Positions 18,617 through 27,276 of a DNA stretch of 64,000 bases are shown here, piece after piece. The notes under the pieces are model-generated. The model saw only the letters and a program-made list of their open reading frames with translations. It was not told where the DNA came from and ran no database searches. The DNA comes from Streptomyces eurythermus (GTDB lineage: Bacteria > Actinomycetota > Actinomycetes > Streptomycetales > Streptomycetaceae): contig NZ_BMSK01000001.1 of assembly GCF_014649115.1 (NCBI RefSeq), forward strand, positions 124,001 through 188,000, in the 5' to 3' direction. A program made the position numbers and the translations under genes. Numbering within the stretch: position 1 is the stretch's first letter; every line of letters starts with the position of its first letter.

Positions 18617-20314
18617 ATGGGGACCGAGGGAGCCGGCGGCTTCCGGCTGATCGCGGGCCGTTACCGCCTGGAGGAACGCGTCGGGCGCGGCGGCATGGGC
18701 GTCGTGTGGCGGGCGAGCGACGAGGTGCTGGGCCGTCAGGTGGCGGTCAAGGAGTTCCTTCCGGACGACTCGCTCCCGGGCGACGACGCGCGCCGCCGCC
18801 GCGACCGTACGTTCCGGGAGGCCCGCGCGGTCTGCCAGTTACGGCATCCGCACATCATCGTCGTGCACGACGTGGTGGAGCACGACGGCCGGCCGTACCT
18901 CGTGATGGAACTGGTCGACGGACCGTCACTCGCCGAACGGATCGCCCGGGACGGCCCGGTCGACGCCGCCGAGGCCGCGCGGATCGGCATCGCCCTGCTG
19001 AGCGCGGTGCACACCGCGCACGAGGCGGGCGTGCTGCACCGGGACATCAAGCCCGCGAACGTCCTCATCGAGTCCGGCACCGACCGGGTCGTACTCACCG
19101 ACTTCGGCATCGCCCAGGTCGAGGGCGCCACCACGCTCACCGAGACCGGCTCCTTCGTGGGCTCGCCCGAATACACCGCGCCGGAGCGGATGTCCGGGCT
19201 GCGCACCGGGCCGGAGTCCGACCTGTGGTCGCTGGGCGCGCTGCTGTGCACGGCGCTCAGCGGCGAATCGCCGTTCCGGCGCGACTCGCTGGGCGGCATC
19301 CTGCACGCCGTCGTCTCCGCCGAGATCCGCCCGCCGGCCCAGGCCGGGCCGTTGCTGCCCGTCGTCCTGGGGCTGCTGGAGCGCGATCCCGACCGGCGGC
19401 TGGGCGCGGCGGACGCCGAGTGGATGCTGCGGACGTACCTGGAGACCGGCCGGACCCCGGCCGCGCCGGGCGGCCACGGCCCGGCGGGGGCGCACGGCGT
19501 CGGGCGCCTGCACCGGATCGGCGGCGGCCGCACCCACAAGTCGCCGGTGGCCTACTCGCCGACCCGGCCGGACCTGCCCCACGGGCCGCCGCCGCTCGGC
19601 CCCGCCCACGCGACGGCCCAGCCGCCCCCGGCGCGCCCGGCCCCGCGCGGGGTGCTGGTGGCGGCGCTGCTCGTCGCCGCGCTGGCCGGGGCCGGCGTGT
19701 CGGCCGCCACGCTGCTGCTCCACCAGAGGGGGGACACAGGCGGCGGCACCCCGGGCGGCACGGCCACCACCCCGGCGACCGGCACCGGCACCACGGGTAC
19801 GGCACCCGCCCCGACGGCGGCCACTCCCTCACCGGGGCGTACCAGCCCGCCCGGCACCGGCGCGCACACCGCGCCCTCCGGTTACCGCACGGCCCACGAC
19901 CCGGCCGGTTTCTCCCTCGCCGTCCCGGAGGACTTCGTCCGCAGCCCGCGCGGCGAACGCGTCTACTACCTCTCGCCGGGACAGACCTTCCGCCTCGGCG
20001 TCAAGGTCACCGGCCCGCAGCCCGGCGGCCCCCGGGGCGTGCTGGAGCGGTCCGCCGCCGCCGGACCCGAGAACAACCCCGGTTACCACGACGGCCGGGT
20101 CACCTCCACCACGCACGCCGGACACCGGGCCGCCTTCTGGGAGTTCACCTGGAACGGCTTCAGCCCGGCGGAGGGCCCGCGCCACACCTACGACCTGTGC
20201 TGGGAGGAGAACGGCAGGCTGTACGACGTGTGGGTGTCGGCGCCGGTCGGCAAGGTCCGCGAGGCACGGGAGTACTTCGACGTGGCCGTGGACACCTTCT
20301 CGGCCGGCGGATGA
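18617..20314 (+). CDS. Receptor-type Ser/Thr protein kinase (kinase 4)
   Basis: 565 aa from ATG 18617; ATGs at 18605 and 18608 are alternatives and none has a strong ribosome site. Intact kinase domain: VGRGGMGVVWRASDE, VAVKEFLPDD, HRDIKPANVL, LTDFGIAQVEG, APERMSGLRTG. Proline-rich linker, one membrane segment (VLVAALLVAALAGAGVSAATL), a Thr/Gly/Pro spacer, then the shared C-terminal domain (DPAGFSLAVPEDFVRS, FWEFTWNGFSP). It closes the four-gene kinase group; all four read in the same direction and may be partly co-transcribed. Confidence 0.95.
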   Translation: MGTEGAGGFRLIAGRYRLEERVGRGGMGVVWRASDEVLGRQVAVKEFLPDDSLPGDDARRRRDRTFREARAVCQLRHPHIIVVHDVVEHDGRPYLVMELVDGPSLAERIARDGPVDAAEAARIGIALLSAVHTAHEAGVLHRDIKPANVLIESGTDRVVLTDFGIAQVEGATTLTETGSFVGSPEYTAPERMSGLRTGPESDLWSLGALLCTALSGESPFRRDSLGGILHAVVSAEIRPPAQAGPLLPVVLGLLERDPDRRLGAADAEWMLRTYLETGRTPAAPGGHGPAGAHGVGRLHRIGGGRTHKSPVAYSPTRPDLPHGPPPLGPAHATAQPPPARPAPRGVLVAALLVAALAGAGVSAATLLLHQRGDTGGGTPGGTATTPATGTGTTGTAPAPTAATPSPGRTSPPGTGAHTAPSGYRTAHDPAGFSLAVPEDFVRSPRGERVYYLSPGQTFRLGVKVTGPQPGGPRGVLERSAAAGPENNPGYHDGRVTSTTHAGHRAAFWEFTWNGFSPAEGPRHTYDLCWEENGRLYDVWVSAPVGKVREAREYFDVAVDTFSAGG

Positions 20315-20468
20315 GGGCCGACGTACGAGGGCTGCCCCGTTCCGACGGCGGCGCGGGGCGCGGTCGTCCCTCCCCGCCGCCGTACCCTCGGGTCCTCCTC
20401 ACCCCGGCGCCGGCGAAAAAACCCGCAGCCGGCTGATCGTCCCCCCTCAACGCCCTGATCAGCGCATT

Positions 20469-20492
20469 TCCTGCCAGTGATCACTGGCAGGA
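20469..20492. promoter_or_regulatory. Perfect 24-bp palindrome upstream of the aldehyde dehydrogenase
   Basis: The half-site TCCTGCCAGTGA (20469-20480) is followed directly by its exact reverse complement to 20492. It lies 70 bp before the ATG at 20563. A -10-like TACCCT at 20550-20555 sits 7 nt before that ATG, so the mRNA may be leaderless and the palindrome would be centred near -82. A candidate operator for an unlinked regulator, for example of TetR type. Confidence 0.65.
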
Positions 20493-20562
20493 TGTGAGCG
20501 GTCGGTGAATCCGCGTTACCGACGGGTACACAAAGGCCGTGCCGCGGCATACCCTGCGCGTC

Positions 20563-22176
20563 ATGACGGACACGCAGGCCCCGGACATCGCCGGTACCAA
20601 CCCGCTCGCGCCCGCTCCCGACGGCGCCCGTACCGCCGCCGACGTGGTCACCCCGCAGCTGCTGGCCCGGCTCACCAAGGGCGTCACAGGCTCCGGCCGC
20701 ACCGCCAGTCACGCCCCCTTCACCGGTGAGAAGCTGGCCGACCTGCCCGAGTCCACCCCGGACGACGTCCGGGACGCCTTCGCGGCGGCCCGCGCCGCGC
20801 AGACCGTGTGGGCGGCGACCCCGGTACGGCAGCGCGCCGCCGTGCTGCTGCGCTTCCACGACCTGGTGCTGGAGCGGCAGGCCGAGGTCCTGGACCTGAT
20901 CCAGCTGGAGACCGGCAAGGCCCGCCTGCACGCGCACGAGGAGGTGCAGGCCGTCGCCGTCGCCGCCCGGCACTACGGCCGCCGCGCCGCCGCCTATCTG
21001 CGGCCCAAGCGGCACACGGGCGCCGTCCCGGTCCTGACGAAGGTCACCGAACTGCGCCATCCGCGCGGGGTGGTGGGCCAGATCGCCCCCTGGAACTACC
21101 CGCTGGAGCTGTCCGTCGGCGACGCCCTGCCCGCCTTCGTCGCGGGCAACGCCGTGGTGATGAAGCCGGACACGGAGACCTGCCTCACCGCACTGTGGGC
21201 GCGGGACCTGCTGATCGAGGCCGGGCTGCCCGACGGCGTCTTCCAGGTCGTCCTCGGCGAGGGCCCGGTCGTCGGCCCCGAGCTGGTCAGGCACGCCGAC
21301 TACGTCTCCTTCACCGGCTCCACCCGCACCGGCCGCGAGGTCGCCGTGGGCGCCGCCTCCCGCCTGGTCGGCGTCTCCCTCGAACTCGGCGGCAAGAACG
21401 CCATGCTGGTGCTGGACGACGCCGACATCGAGAAGGCCGCCGCCGGCGCCGTCCGGGCCTGCTTCTCCTCCGCCGGCCAGCTGTGCATCTCCATCGAGCG
21501 GCTCTACGTCCACGAGTCCGTCGCCGACGCCTTCCTGGACCGGTTCGCCGCCCGCACCAGGGCCATGCGGCTCGGCAACTTCCTCGCCTACGGCGCCGAC
21601 ATGGGCTCGCTGGTCGGCGAACGCCAGCTGAAGACCGTCCAGCGGCACGTCGAGGAGGCCGTCGCCAAGGGCGCCGAGGTGATCGCGGGCGGTGTGGCCC
21701 GCCCCGACATCGGCCCGTACTTCTTCGAGCCCACCATCCTCGACGGCGTCGAGCCCGCCATGGCCGTCTGCGAGGAGGAGACCTTCGGCCCGGTCGTCTC
21801 CGTCTACCGCTTCCGGAGCGACGACGAGGCGGTGGAGCGCGCCAACGCCACGCCGTACGGCCTGAACGCGTCCGTGTGGACGACGAACGCCCGCCGCGGC
21901 CGGGACATCGCCGCCCGCCTGCGCACCGGCACCGTCAACGTCAACGAGGGCTACGCGCCCGCCTACGGCAGCGCCCAGTCCCCGATGGGCGGCATGAAGG
22001 ACTCCGGCCTCGGCCGCCGCCACGGCTCCGAGGGCATCCTCAAGTACACCGAGGCCCAGACCGTCGCCCAGCAGCGGCTGCTGCCGATGGCGCCCTCGCT
22101 GGGCATGGACGACGAGGCGTACGCCCGGTTCATGAGCACGAGCCTGCGTCTGATGAAGGCCTTCCGGTTCAGGTAA
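20563..22176 (+). CDS. NAD(P)+-dependent succinate-semialdehyde dehydrogenase, GabD2-like
   Basis: 537 aa from ATG 20563. Aldehyde dehydrogenase superfamily: substrate/cofactor motif GQIAPWNYPLE, NAVVMKPDTET, FTGSTRTGREV, general base in LELGGKNAML, catalytic Cys in SSAGQLCISIERLYV, and EEETFGPVVSVYRF. Full length. Similarity in spacing and motif wording is closest to the GabD2-type succinate-semialdehyde dehydrogenases of actinobacteria, but the substrate is an inference. A putative operator lies at 20469-20492, and the GMC oxidoreductase starts 74 bp downstream in the same direction. Confidence 0.92.
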   Translation: MTDTQAPDIAGTNPLAPAPDGARTAADVVTPQLLARLTKGVTGSGRTASHAPFTGEKLADLPESTPDDVRDAFAAARAAQTVWAATPVRQRAAVLLRFHDLVLERQAEVLDLIQLETGKARLHAHEEVQAVAVAARHYGRRAAAYLRPKRHTGAVPVLTKVTELRHPRGVVGQIAPWNYPLELSVGDALPAFVAGNAVVMKPDTETCLTALWARDLLIEAGLPDGVFQVVLGEGPVVGPELVRHADYVSFTGSTRTGREVAVGAASRLVGVSLELGGKNAMLVLDDADIEKAAAGAVRACFSSAGQLCISIERLYVHESVADAFLDRFAARTRAMRLGNFLAYGADMGSLVGERQLKTVQRHVEEAVAKGAEVIAGGVARPDIGPYFFEPTILDGVEPAMAVCEEETFGPVVSVYRFRSDDEAVERANATPYGLNASVWTTNARRGRDIAARLRTGTVNVNEGYAPAYGSAQSPMGGMKDSGLGRRHGSEGILKYTEAQTVAQQRLLPMAPSLGMDDEAYARFMSTSLRLMKAFRFR

Positions 22177-22250
22177 CCGACGTCAGGGGCGCGGGGAACC
22201 GCGCGCGACACCACAGACGGCCCGCACGCACCACTCAACGAGGAGAACAC

Positions 22251-24029
22251 GTGCCCCAGGACGCCTACGATTACGACGTCATCATCGTCGGCTCCGGCTT
22301 CGGCGGCTCGGTGTCCGCCCTGCGCCTGACGGAAAAGGGCTACAAAGTCGGCGTACTGGAAGCGGGCCGCCGCTTCACCCCCGCCACTCTCCCGAAGAAC
22401 TCCTGGGACCTGAGGAACTACCTCTGGGCGCCCCGGCTCGGCATGTACGGCATCCAGCGCATCCACCTGCTGGGCAACGTCATGGTGCTGGCCGGCGCGG
22501 GCGTCGGCGGCGGCTCGCTCAACTACGCCAACACCCTCTACATACCGCCGAAGGCGTTCTTCGACGACCCCCAGTGGCGGCACATCACCGACTGGCAGGA
22601 GGAGTTGAAGCCGTACTACGACCAGGCCCGGCGCATGCTCGGGGTGCGGCTCAACCCCACCATGACCCCCTCCGACGTCCATCTGAAGGCGGCGGCCGGG
22701 CGGATGGGCGTCGGCGACACCTTCCATCTCGCCCCGGTGGGCGTGTTCTTCGGGGACGGCCAGGACGCCGACGGCACGACGAGGGCCCGGCCCGGCGAGC
22801 GGGTGGCCGACCCGTACTTCGGCGGGGCCGGACCCGACCGGCGGGCCTGCACCGAGTGCGGCGAGTGCATGACCGGCTGCCGGCACGGCGCGAAGAACAC
22901 CCTCAACGAGAACTACCTCCATCTCGCCGAGAAGGCGGGCGCGGTCGTCCACCCCATGACCACGGTCGTGTCCGTCACCGACGACTCGCGCGGCGGCTAC
23001 GCGGTCGCGACCCTGCCCACGGACCGGAAGCGGAAGGCCGACGGCCGGATCCTCACCGCCCGCAGGGTCGTCCTCGCGGCCGGCACCTACGGCACCCAGA
23101 CCCTGCTGCACCGCATGAAGGCGAGCCGCCGGCTGCCGTACCTGTCCCCCCGGCTCGGCGACCTGACCCGCACCAACTCCGAGGCGCTGGTGGGCGCGCA
23201 GACCGACGACCGCCGCTACCGCCGGGCGACCGGCGCGCCGAGGGCCGACTTCACCCGGGGCGTCGCCATCACCTCCTCGATCCACCCTGACGAGAACACC
23301 CACATCGAGCCGGTCCGCTACGGCAAGGGCTCCAACGCGATGGGCAGCCTGTCCATCCTCCAGGTGCCGTACACGGAAGGGTCCTCGCGCGTGCTGGCCT
23401 GGCTGGCGAACGCGGCCCGGCACCCGGTCCAGGTCGCCCGCTCGCTGTCCAACCGGCGCTGGTCGGAGCGGACCATCATCGGCCTGGTCATGCAGTCCCT
23501 GGACAACTCGCTGACCACGTACCTGAAACCCGCCGGGCCCGGCAGGGGCCTGCTCACCGCCCGGCAGGGGCACGGCGCGCCCAACCCCAAGCAGATCAGG
23601 GCCGCGACCGAGGCGGCCTCCGCGCTCGCCGCCGAGATCAACGGCTTCGCCGGCAGCAACATCGGCGAGCTGATGGGCACCCCGCTCACCGCGCACTTCC
23701 TCGGCGGCTGCCCCATCGGCGACTCCCCGGAGACCGGCGTGATCGACCCCTACCACCGGCTCTACGGCCACCCGGGCATCTCGGTCGTGGACGGCGCCGC
23801 GGTCTCGGCGAACCTGGGCGTCAACCCGTCGCTGACGATCACCGCGCAGGCGGAGCGGGCGATGTCGTTCTGGCCGAACAAGGGCGAGGAGGATCCGCGT
23901 CCGGCGCAGGGAGCGGCGTACGAGCGGCTGGCGCCGGTGGAGCCCAAGGCGCCGGTGGTCCCGGCGGACGCGTTCGGCGCGCTGCGGCTGCCGTTCCTGG
24001 GGATACCGGCGGTGCCGCCGAAGAAGTGA
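22251..24029 (+). CDS. GMC-family flavin oxidoreductase, ChoD-like
   Basis: 592 aa from GTG 22251, with GAGGAGAA seven nt upstream. FAD-binding motif GSGFGGS at 14-20, AGAGVGGGSLNYANTLY flavin contact, and the C-terminal FLGGCPIGDS and SVVDGAAVSANLGVNPSLTI segments of GMC oxidoreductases. An internal Cys cluster, CTECGECMTGC (22847-22879), resembles ferredoxin-type iron-sulfur ligands. Positional equivalent of M. tuberculosis choD (between guaB3 and guaA), annotated as cholesterol oxidase there; true substrate unknown. Terminated by the hairpin at 24044-24075. Confidence 0.9.
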   Translation: MPQDAYDYDVIIVGSGFGGSVSALRLTEKGYKVGVLEAGRRFTPATLPKNSWDLRNYLWAPRLGMYGIQRIHLLGNVMVLAGAGVGGGSLNYANTLYIPPKAFFDDPQWRHITDWQEELKPYYDQARRMLGVRLNPTMTPSDVHLKAAAGRMGVGDTFHLAPVGVFFGDGQDADGTTRARPGERVADPYFGGAGPDRRACTECGECMTGCRHGAKNTLNENYLHLAEKAGAVVHPMTTVVSVTDDSRGGYAVATLPTDRKRKADGRILTARRVVLAAGTYGTQTLLHRMKASRRLPYLSPRLGDLTRTNSEALVGAQTDDRRYRRATGAPRADFTRGVAITSSIHPDENTHIEPVRYGKGSNAMGSLSILQVPYTEGSSRVLAWLANAARHPVQVARSLSNRRWSERTIIGLVMQSLDNSLTTYLKPAGPGRGLLTARQGHGAPNPKQIRAATEAASALAAEINGFAGSNIGELMGTPLTAHFLGGCPIGDSPETGVIDPYHRLYGHPGISVVDGAAVSANLGVNPSLTITAQAERAMSFWPNKGEEDPRPAQGAAYERLAPVEPKAPVVPADAFGALRLPFLGIPAVPPKK

Positions 24030-24043
24030 CCGCAACGAGGGAC

Positions 24044-24075
24044 GGGACCTGCATCCCCCTCCGAAAGCAGGTCCC
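24044..24075 (+). terminator. Terminator after the GMC oxidoreductase
   Basis: GGGACCTGC (24044-24052) pairs perfectly with GCAGGTCCC (24067-24075) across a 14-nt loop, 15 bp after the stop. Confidence 0.7.
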
Positions 24076-24544
24076 GGCCACCGCTTCTTGATCCGGCAGG
24101 TTTGATCAGCCGAGAGCCGGAAGGGTTGCTCGCCGGGACCGCATTCGACGTGTGATCTCAGTCACACCCTACGGGTGAGGGGCGGGTGGGGGCCGGGCAG
24201 GGCGAAGGGCCCCGCGGGACGGAGGGGCCGCGGGGCCCTTGCTCGGATCGGCGCCGATGCCCGGGACCGGCGCCGCGCCACGTACTGTCTGCGGTTTTTC
24301 CGCCGGCCGGCCCCGGGCGTCCCCGGAGCCGGCCGTTCTCTTGGTTGACCGGGCTGCTGTCCCCTGCCGTCCGGTCATGTCGCGGAGCGAGGTCCCACGG
24401 CGTACGGCACGACCCGTACGCCTCATCGCTCCGGTGAGCCACGCGTGGTTCTGTCGCCCGCCCCTGGCTGGCACGGACACACCCCCTCAACGAAGCGGCA
24501 CGCGGGCCGGTCACGGTGCCGTACGGGTGAGAGCGGGACCGAAC
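24076..24544. other. Gap between the GMC oxidoreductase and chorismate mutase genes
   Basis: No ORF here has convincing codon bias or family resemblance. It contains the strong hairpin at 24205-24240 (separate entry), and a small GCGG-TTTTT-CCGC hairpin near 24292-24304. The 240 bp before the chorismate mutase stop show nothing I can name; a small RNA is possible. Confidence 0.4.
24205..24240. terminator. Bidirectional terminator between convergent genes
   Basis: AAGGGCCCCGCGG (24205-24217) is perfectly complementary to CCGCGGGGCCCTT (24228-24240) with a 10-nt loop. The flanking AA and TT make it usable in both directions, for the GMC gene and for chorismate mutase transcripts. Confidence 0.75.
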
Positions 24545-24802
24545 TCAGACGCGGCCCCGGCACAGCTCCAGCAGGGTCATGGCGAGGCCGGTGCCGGGCT
24601 TGCCGAGGGCGTCCCGGTAGCGGGCGAGGATCTCCATCTCGCGGGACAGGTGCACCCGCCGCCCGCCGGAGGCGATCCGGGTCTGCTGGACGACGGCGGA
24701 GACGGCCATCCGCTCCTGGATCAGGCCGATGATCCGGTCGTCGAGCGCGTCGATGCGCTCACGGGCGTCGGCGATGGCCGCTTCTGGGGTGGTGGTGGTC
24801 AT
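24545..24802 (-). CDS. Chorismate mutase (AroQ class)
   Basis: 85 aa from ATG 24802 with GAGGAG upstream. Converts chorismate to prephenate for phenylalanine and tyrosine synthesis. The single all-helical domain carries the expected residues: RERIDALDDRIIGLIQERM with Arg and Asp of helix 1, the VVQQTRIASGG turn, and HLSREMEILARYRDALG. A short monofunctional mutase. Upstream on the same strand lie a Phe/Tyr-rich 23-codon ORF (24917-24988) and a perfect 15-bp hairpin (24861-24895), which suggests attenuation control. Confidence 0.93.
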   Translation of the reverse strand: MTTTTPEAAIADARERIDALDDRIIGLIQERMAVSAVVQQTRIASGGRRVHLSREMEILARYRDALGKPGTGLAMTLLELCRGRV

Positions 24803-24860
24803 CCGGTGCTCCTCGAAGGGGATGAGGGAAGCCCTGGGACGACAGAACCCGGTTACACGA

Positions 24861-24895
24861 CAGGCGCCCCGGGCCTTGTCGGCCCGGGGCGCCTG
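24861..24895 (-). terminator. Perfect 15-bp hairpin in the chorismate mutase leader (candidate attenuator)
   Basis: CAGGCGCCCCGGGCC (24861-24875) pairs perfectly with GGCCCGGGGCGCCTG (24881-24895) around a 5-nt loop. On the minus strand it starts 22 nt after the stop of the 23-codon ORF and ends 58 nt before the chorismate mutase ATG. Lack of a T tract is common in Streptomyces. The CGGCCCG inside the mini-ORF could pair with one arm, giving an alternative fold. Confidence 0.65.
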
Positions 24896-24916
24896 GGAAG
24901 TCGCTTGGCGGTTGGC

Positions 24917-24988
24917 TCAAGCAGCACGACCATGGCAGCCGGCGGGCCGGGTGCCATAGGTAAAGACGAAGGTCGAGTGCTTGCGCAT
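24917..24988 (-). CDS. Candidate Phe/Tyr leader peptide of chorismate mutase
   Basis: ATG 24988 to TGA at 24919-24917, 23 aa, starting [17 protein letters not shown]. Two Phe and one Tyr fall within five codons (TTC, TTT, TAT), and TTT and TAT are rare in Streptomyces. Both amino acids are end products of the pathway that the downstream gene feeds. A -10-like CATACT (minus strand, 25000-24995) ends 6 nt before the ATG, so translation would start at the mRNA 5' end (leaderless). A strong hairpin follows. Confidence 0.6.
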   Translation of the reverse strand: MRKHSTFVFTYGTRPAGCHGRAA

Positions 24989-25085
24989 GCGGTCAGTATG
25001 CCACGGCGGCTTGTCTCGGAGGTCCGGCGGCCACCCCGTTAGAATCGGAAGCACAGACCCCCGCCCGACCACCAGAAGGCACCCC

Positions 25086-26666
25086 GTGTCATCAGCGACC
25101 CAGTCTGCCGCCACCCCCGACACCGTCCTGGTCGTCGACTTCGGCGCGCAGTACGCCCAGCTCATCGCCCGTCGCGTCCGCGAGGCGCGGGTCTACAGCG
25201 AGATCGTGCCGAGCACCATGCCGGTCAGCGAGATGCTCGCCAAGAAGCCCGCGGCGATCATCCTCTCCGGCGGTCCCTCGTCGGTGTACGAGGAGGGCGC
25301 GCCCCGCCTCGACCGCGAGATCTTCGAGTCCGGCGTCCCCGTCTTCGGCATGTGCTACGGCTTCCAGCTGATGGCGCAGGTCCTCGGCGGCACCGTCGAC
25401 AACACCGGCGCCCGCGAGTACGGCCGCACCGACCTGCACGTCTCCAGGGCGTCCTCCACCCTCTTCGAGGGCACCCCGGAGGAGCAGCACGTGTGGATGT
25501 CCCACGGTGACGCCTGCTCCGCCGCCCCGGAGGGCTTCACGGTCACCGCGTCCACGGACGTCGTCCCGGTCGCCGCGTTCGAGAACGACGACAAGAAGCT
25601 CTACGGCGTCCAGTACCACCCCGAGGTCATGCACTCCACGCACGGCCAGCAGGTGCTGGAGCACTTCCTCTACCGCGGTGCCGGGCTGAAGCCGGACTGG
25701 ACCACCGGCAACGTCATCGAGGAGCAGGTCCAGGCCATCCGCGAGCTGGTCGGCGACAAGCGCGCGATCTGCGGCCTGTCCGGCGGGGTGGACTCCGCCG
25801 TCGCCGCGGCCCTCGTGCAGAAGGCCATCGGCTCCCAGCTGACCTGCGTCTACGTCGATCACGGCCTGATGCGCAAGGGCGAGACCGAGCAGGTCGAGAA
25901 GGACTTCGTCGCGGCCACCGGCGTCCAGCTGAAGGTCGTCGACGCCGAGGAGCGCTTCCTGAAGGCGCTCGCCGGGGTGACCGACCCCGAGGAGAAGCGC
26001 AAGATCATCGGCCGGGAGTTCATCCGCGTCTTCGAGCAGGCGCAGGCCGAGATCATCGCCGACGAGGGCCCGGCCGTGGAGTTCCTGGTCCAGGGCACCC
26101 TCTACCCGGACGTGGTGGAGTCCGGCGGCGGCACCGGCACCGCGAACATCAAGTCGCACCACAACGTCGGCGGCCTGCCCGAGGACCTCGAGTTCAAGCT
26201 GATCGAGCCGCTGCGCAAGCTGTTCAAGGACGAGGTCCGCATGGTCGGCAAGGAGCTGGGCCTGCCGGAGGAGATCGTCCAGCGCCAGCCCTTCCCCGGC
26301 CCCGGCCTCGGCATCCGGATCGTCGGCGAGGTCACCAAGGAGCGGCTGGACCTGCTGCGCGAGGCCGACGCGATCGCCCGCGAGGAGCTGAGCGCGGCCG
26401 GCCTGGACCGCGACATCTGGCAGTGCCCGGTGGTCCTGCTCGCCGACGTCCGCAGCGTGGGCGTCCAGGGCGACGGCCGCACCTACGGTCACCCGATCGT
26501 GCTGCGCCCGGTCTCCTCCGAGGACGCCATGACCGCCGACTGGTCCCGGCTGCCCTACGACGTCCTGGCCCGTATCTCGACCCGGATCACCAACGAGGTC
26601 CGGGACGTCAACCGGGTCGTCCTCGACGTGACGAGCAAGCCGCCGGGGACGATCGAGTGGGAGTAG
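25086..26666 (+). CDS. guaA: GMP synthase (glutamine-hydrolysing)
   Basis: 526 aa from GTG 25086 with AGAAGG upstream; a -10-like TAGAAT lies at 25040-25045. Converts XMP to GMP with ATP and glutamine, completing the branch begun by guaB. N-terminal class I amidotransferase domain ([18 protein letters not shown], nucleophile Cys in [18 protein letters not shown]). Central ATP pyrophosphatase domain with PP-loop [16 protein letters not shown]-terminal dimerisation domain with [11 protein letters not shown], ending [13 protein letters not shown]. Full length. Divergent from the chorismate mutase leader. Confidence 0.98.
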   Translation: MSSATQSAATPDTVLVVDFGAQYAQLIARRVREARVYSEIVPSTMPVSEMLAKKPAAIILSGGPSSVYEEGAPRLDREIFESGVPVFGMCYGFQLMAQVLGGTVDNTGAREYGRTDLHVSRASSTLFEGTPEEQHVWMSHGDACSAAPEGFTVTASTDVVPVAAFENDDKKLYGVQYHPEVMHSTHGQQVLEHFLYRGAGLKPDWTTGNVIEEQVQAIRELVGDKRAICGLSGGVDSAVAAALVQKAIGSQLTCVYVDHGLMRKGETEQVEKDFVAATGVQLKVVDAEERFLKALAGVTDPEEKRKIIGREFIRVFEQAQAEIIADEGPAVEFLVQGTLYPDVVESGGGTGTANIKSHHNVGGLPEDLEFKLIEPLRKLFKDEVRMVGKELGLPEEIVQRQPFPGPGLGIRIVGEVTKERLDLLREADAIAREELSAAGLDRDIWQCPVVLLADVRSVGVQGDGRTYGHPIVLRPVSSEDAMTADWSRLPYDVLARISTRITNEVRDVNRVVLDVTSKPPGTIEWE

Positions 26667-26669
26667 GCC

Positions 26670-27137
26670 CTAGGCGCGCTTGAGCGTGCGCAAGGGCTCA
26701 CCGGGCTGCCAGACCTGGACGACCAGATACCTGTCGTCCTCGACGTAGGTGCGGACGACCTCCGTCAGCTCGGTGCGGAAGAGGTGGAACGGCTGCGGCG
26801 GTTCCACCTCTTTCACATAGGCGGCCTTGGCCGCGCCCTCCCCGGCCTCGAACGCCCGCCCGCTGATCCGGACGTCGCCGCCGCCCAGGTCCGTGCCGTC
26901 GCCGGGGTTGGCCTGGAGGGTGAAGCGCGGGTCGCGGAGCAGATCCAGGGCCTTCAGGGAACGCGGCATCATGCCGAGCCACAGCTCCCCGCCCAGGAAC
27001 CTGACCTCCAGACCGGAGGTGCGGGGCGAGCCGTCCCTGCGGAGGGTCGCGAGGACGTGATGCCGGTACGCGCCGAAGCGCTCCTCGGTGATCGCCGCCA
27101 GCTCGGGCACGGCGGTACGGAAGGCTGTCCAGTTCAT
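26670..27137 (-). CDS. Pyridoxamine 5'-phosphate oxidase-family protein
   Basis: 155 aa from ATG 27137 (GGCAGG upstream). A split-barrel flavin-binding fold is suggested by HHVLATLRRDGSPRTSGLEV, GGELWLGMMPRSLKALDL and the RDPRFTLQANPGD strand, typical of the PPOX/F420-binding superfamily in actinobacteria. The C-terminal FRTELTEVVRTYVEDDRYLVV is also characteristic. Cofactor (FMN or F420) and substrate unknown. It is convergent with guaA, with only 3 bp between stops, and divergent from the class II aldolase gene. Confidence 0.85.
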   Translation of the reverse strand: MNWTAFRTAVPELAAITEERFGAYRHHVLATLRRDGSPRTSGLEVRFLGGELWLGMMPRSLKALDLLRDPRFTLQANPGDGTDLGGGDVRISGRAFEAGEGAAKAAYVKEVEPPQPFHLFRTELTEVVRTYVEDDRYLVVQVWQPGEPLRTLKRA

Positions 27138-27276
27138 ACGCGCCAGCCTGCCGCCCCATCCCGACATCTTCTGTCGGGTATTCGTCGCGCACGTCATCTT
27201 CACCGGACGCCTCTGCCCTTTTGCACCGGCCGGCGGTACCTTCCGGCCGTACCGCAAGCCCCCCGCTGGAGGATCC

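Noticed and set aside
24076..24544. Possible protein gene between the GMC oxidoreductase and chorismate mutase
   Set aside because: Candidate frames on both strands lack ribosome sites, codon bias and any recognisable motif.
24239..25042. Long plus-strand ORF over the chorismate mutase gene
   Set aside because: It is antisense to a recognisable enzyme and runs through hairpins; its composition is that of a shadow frame.
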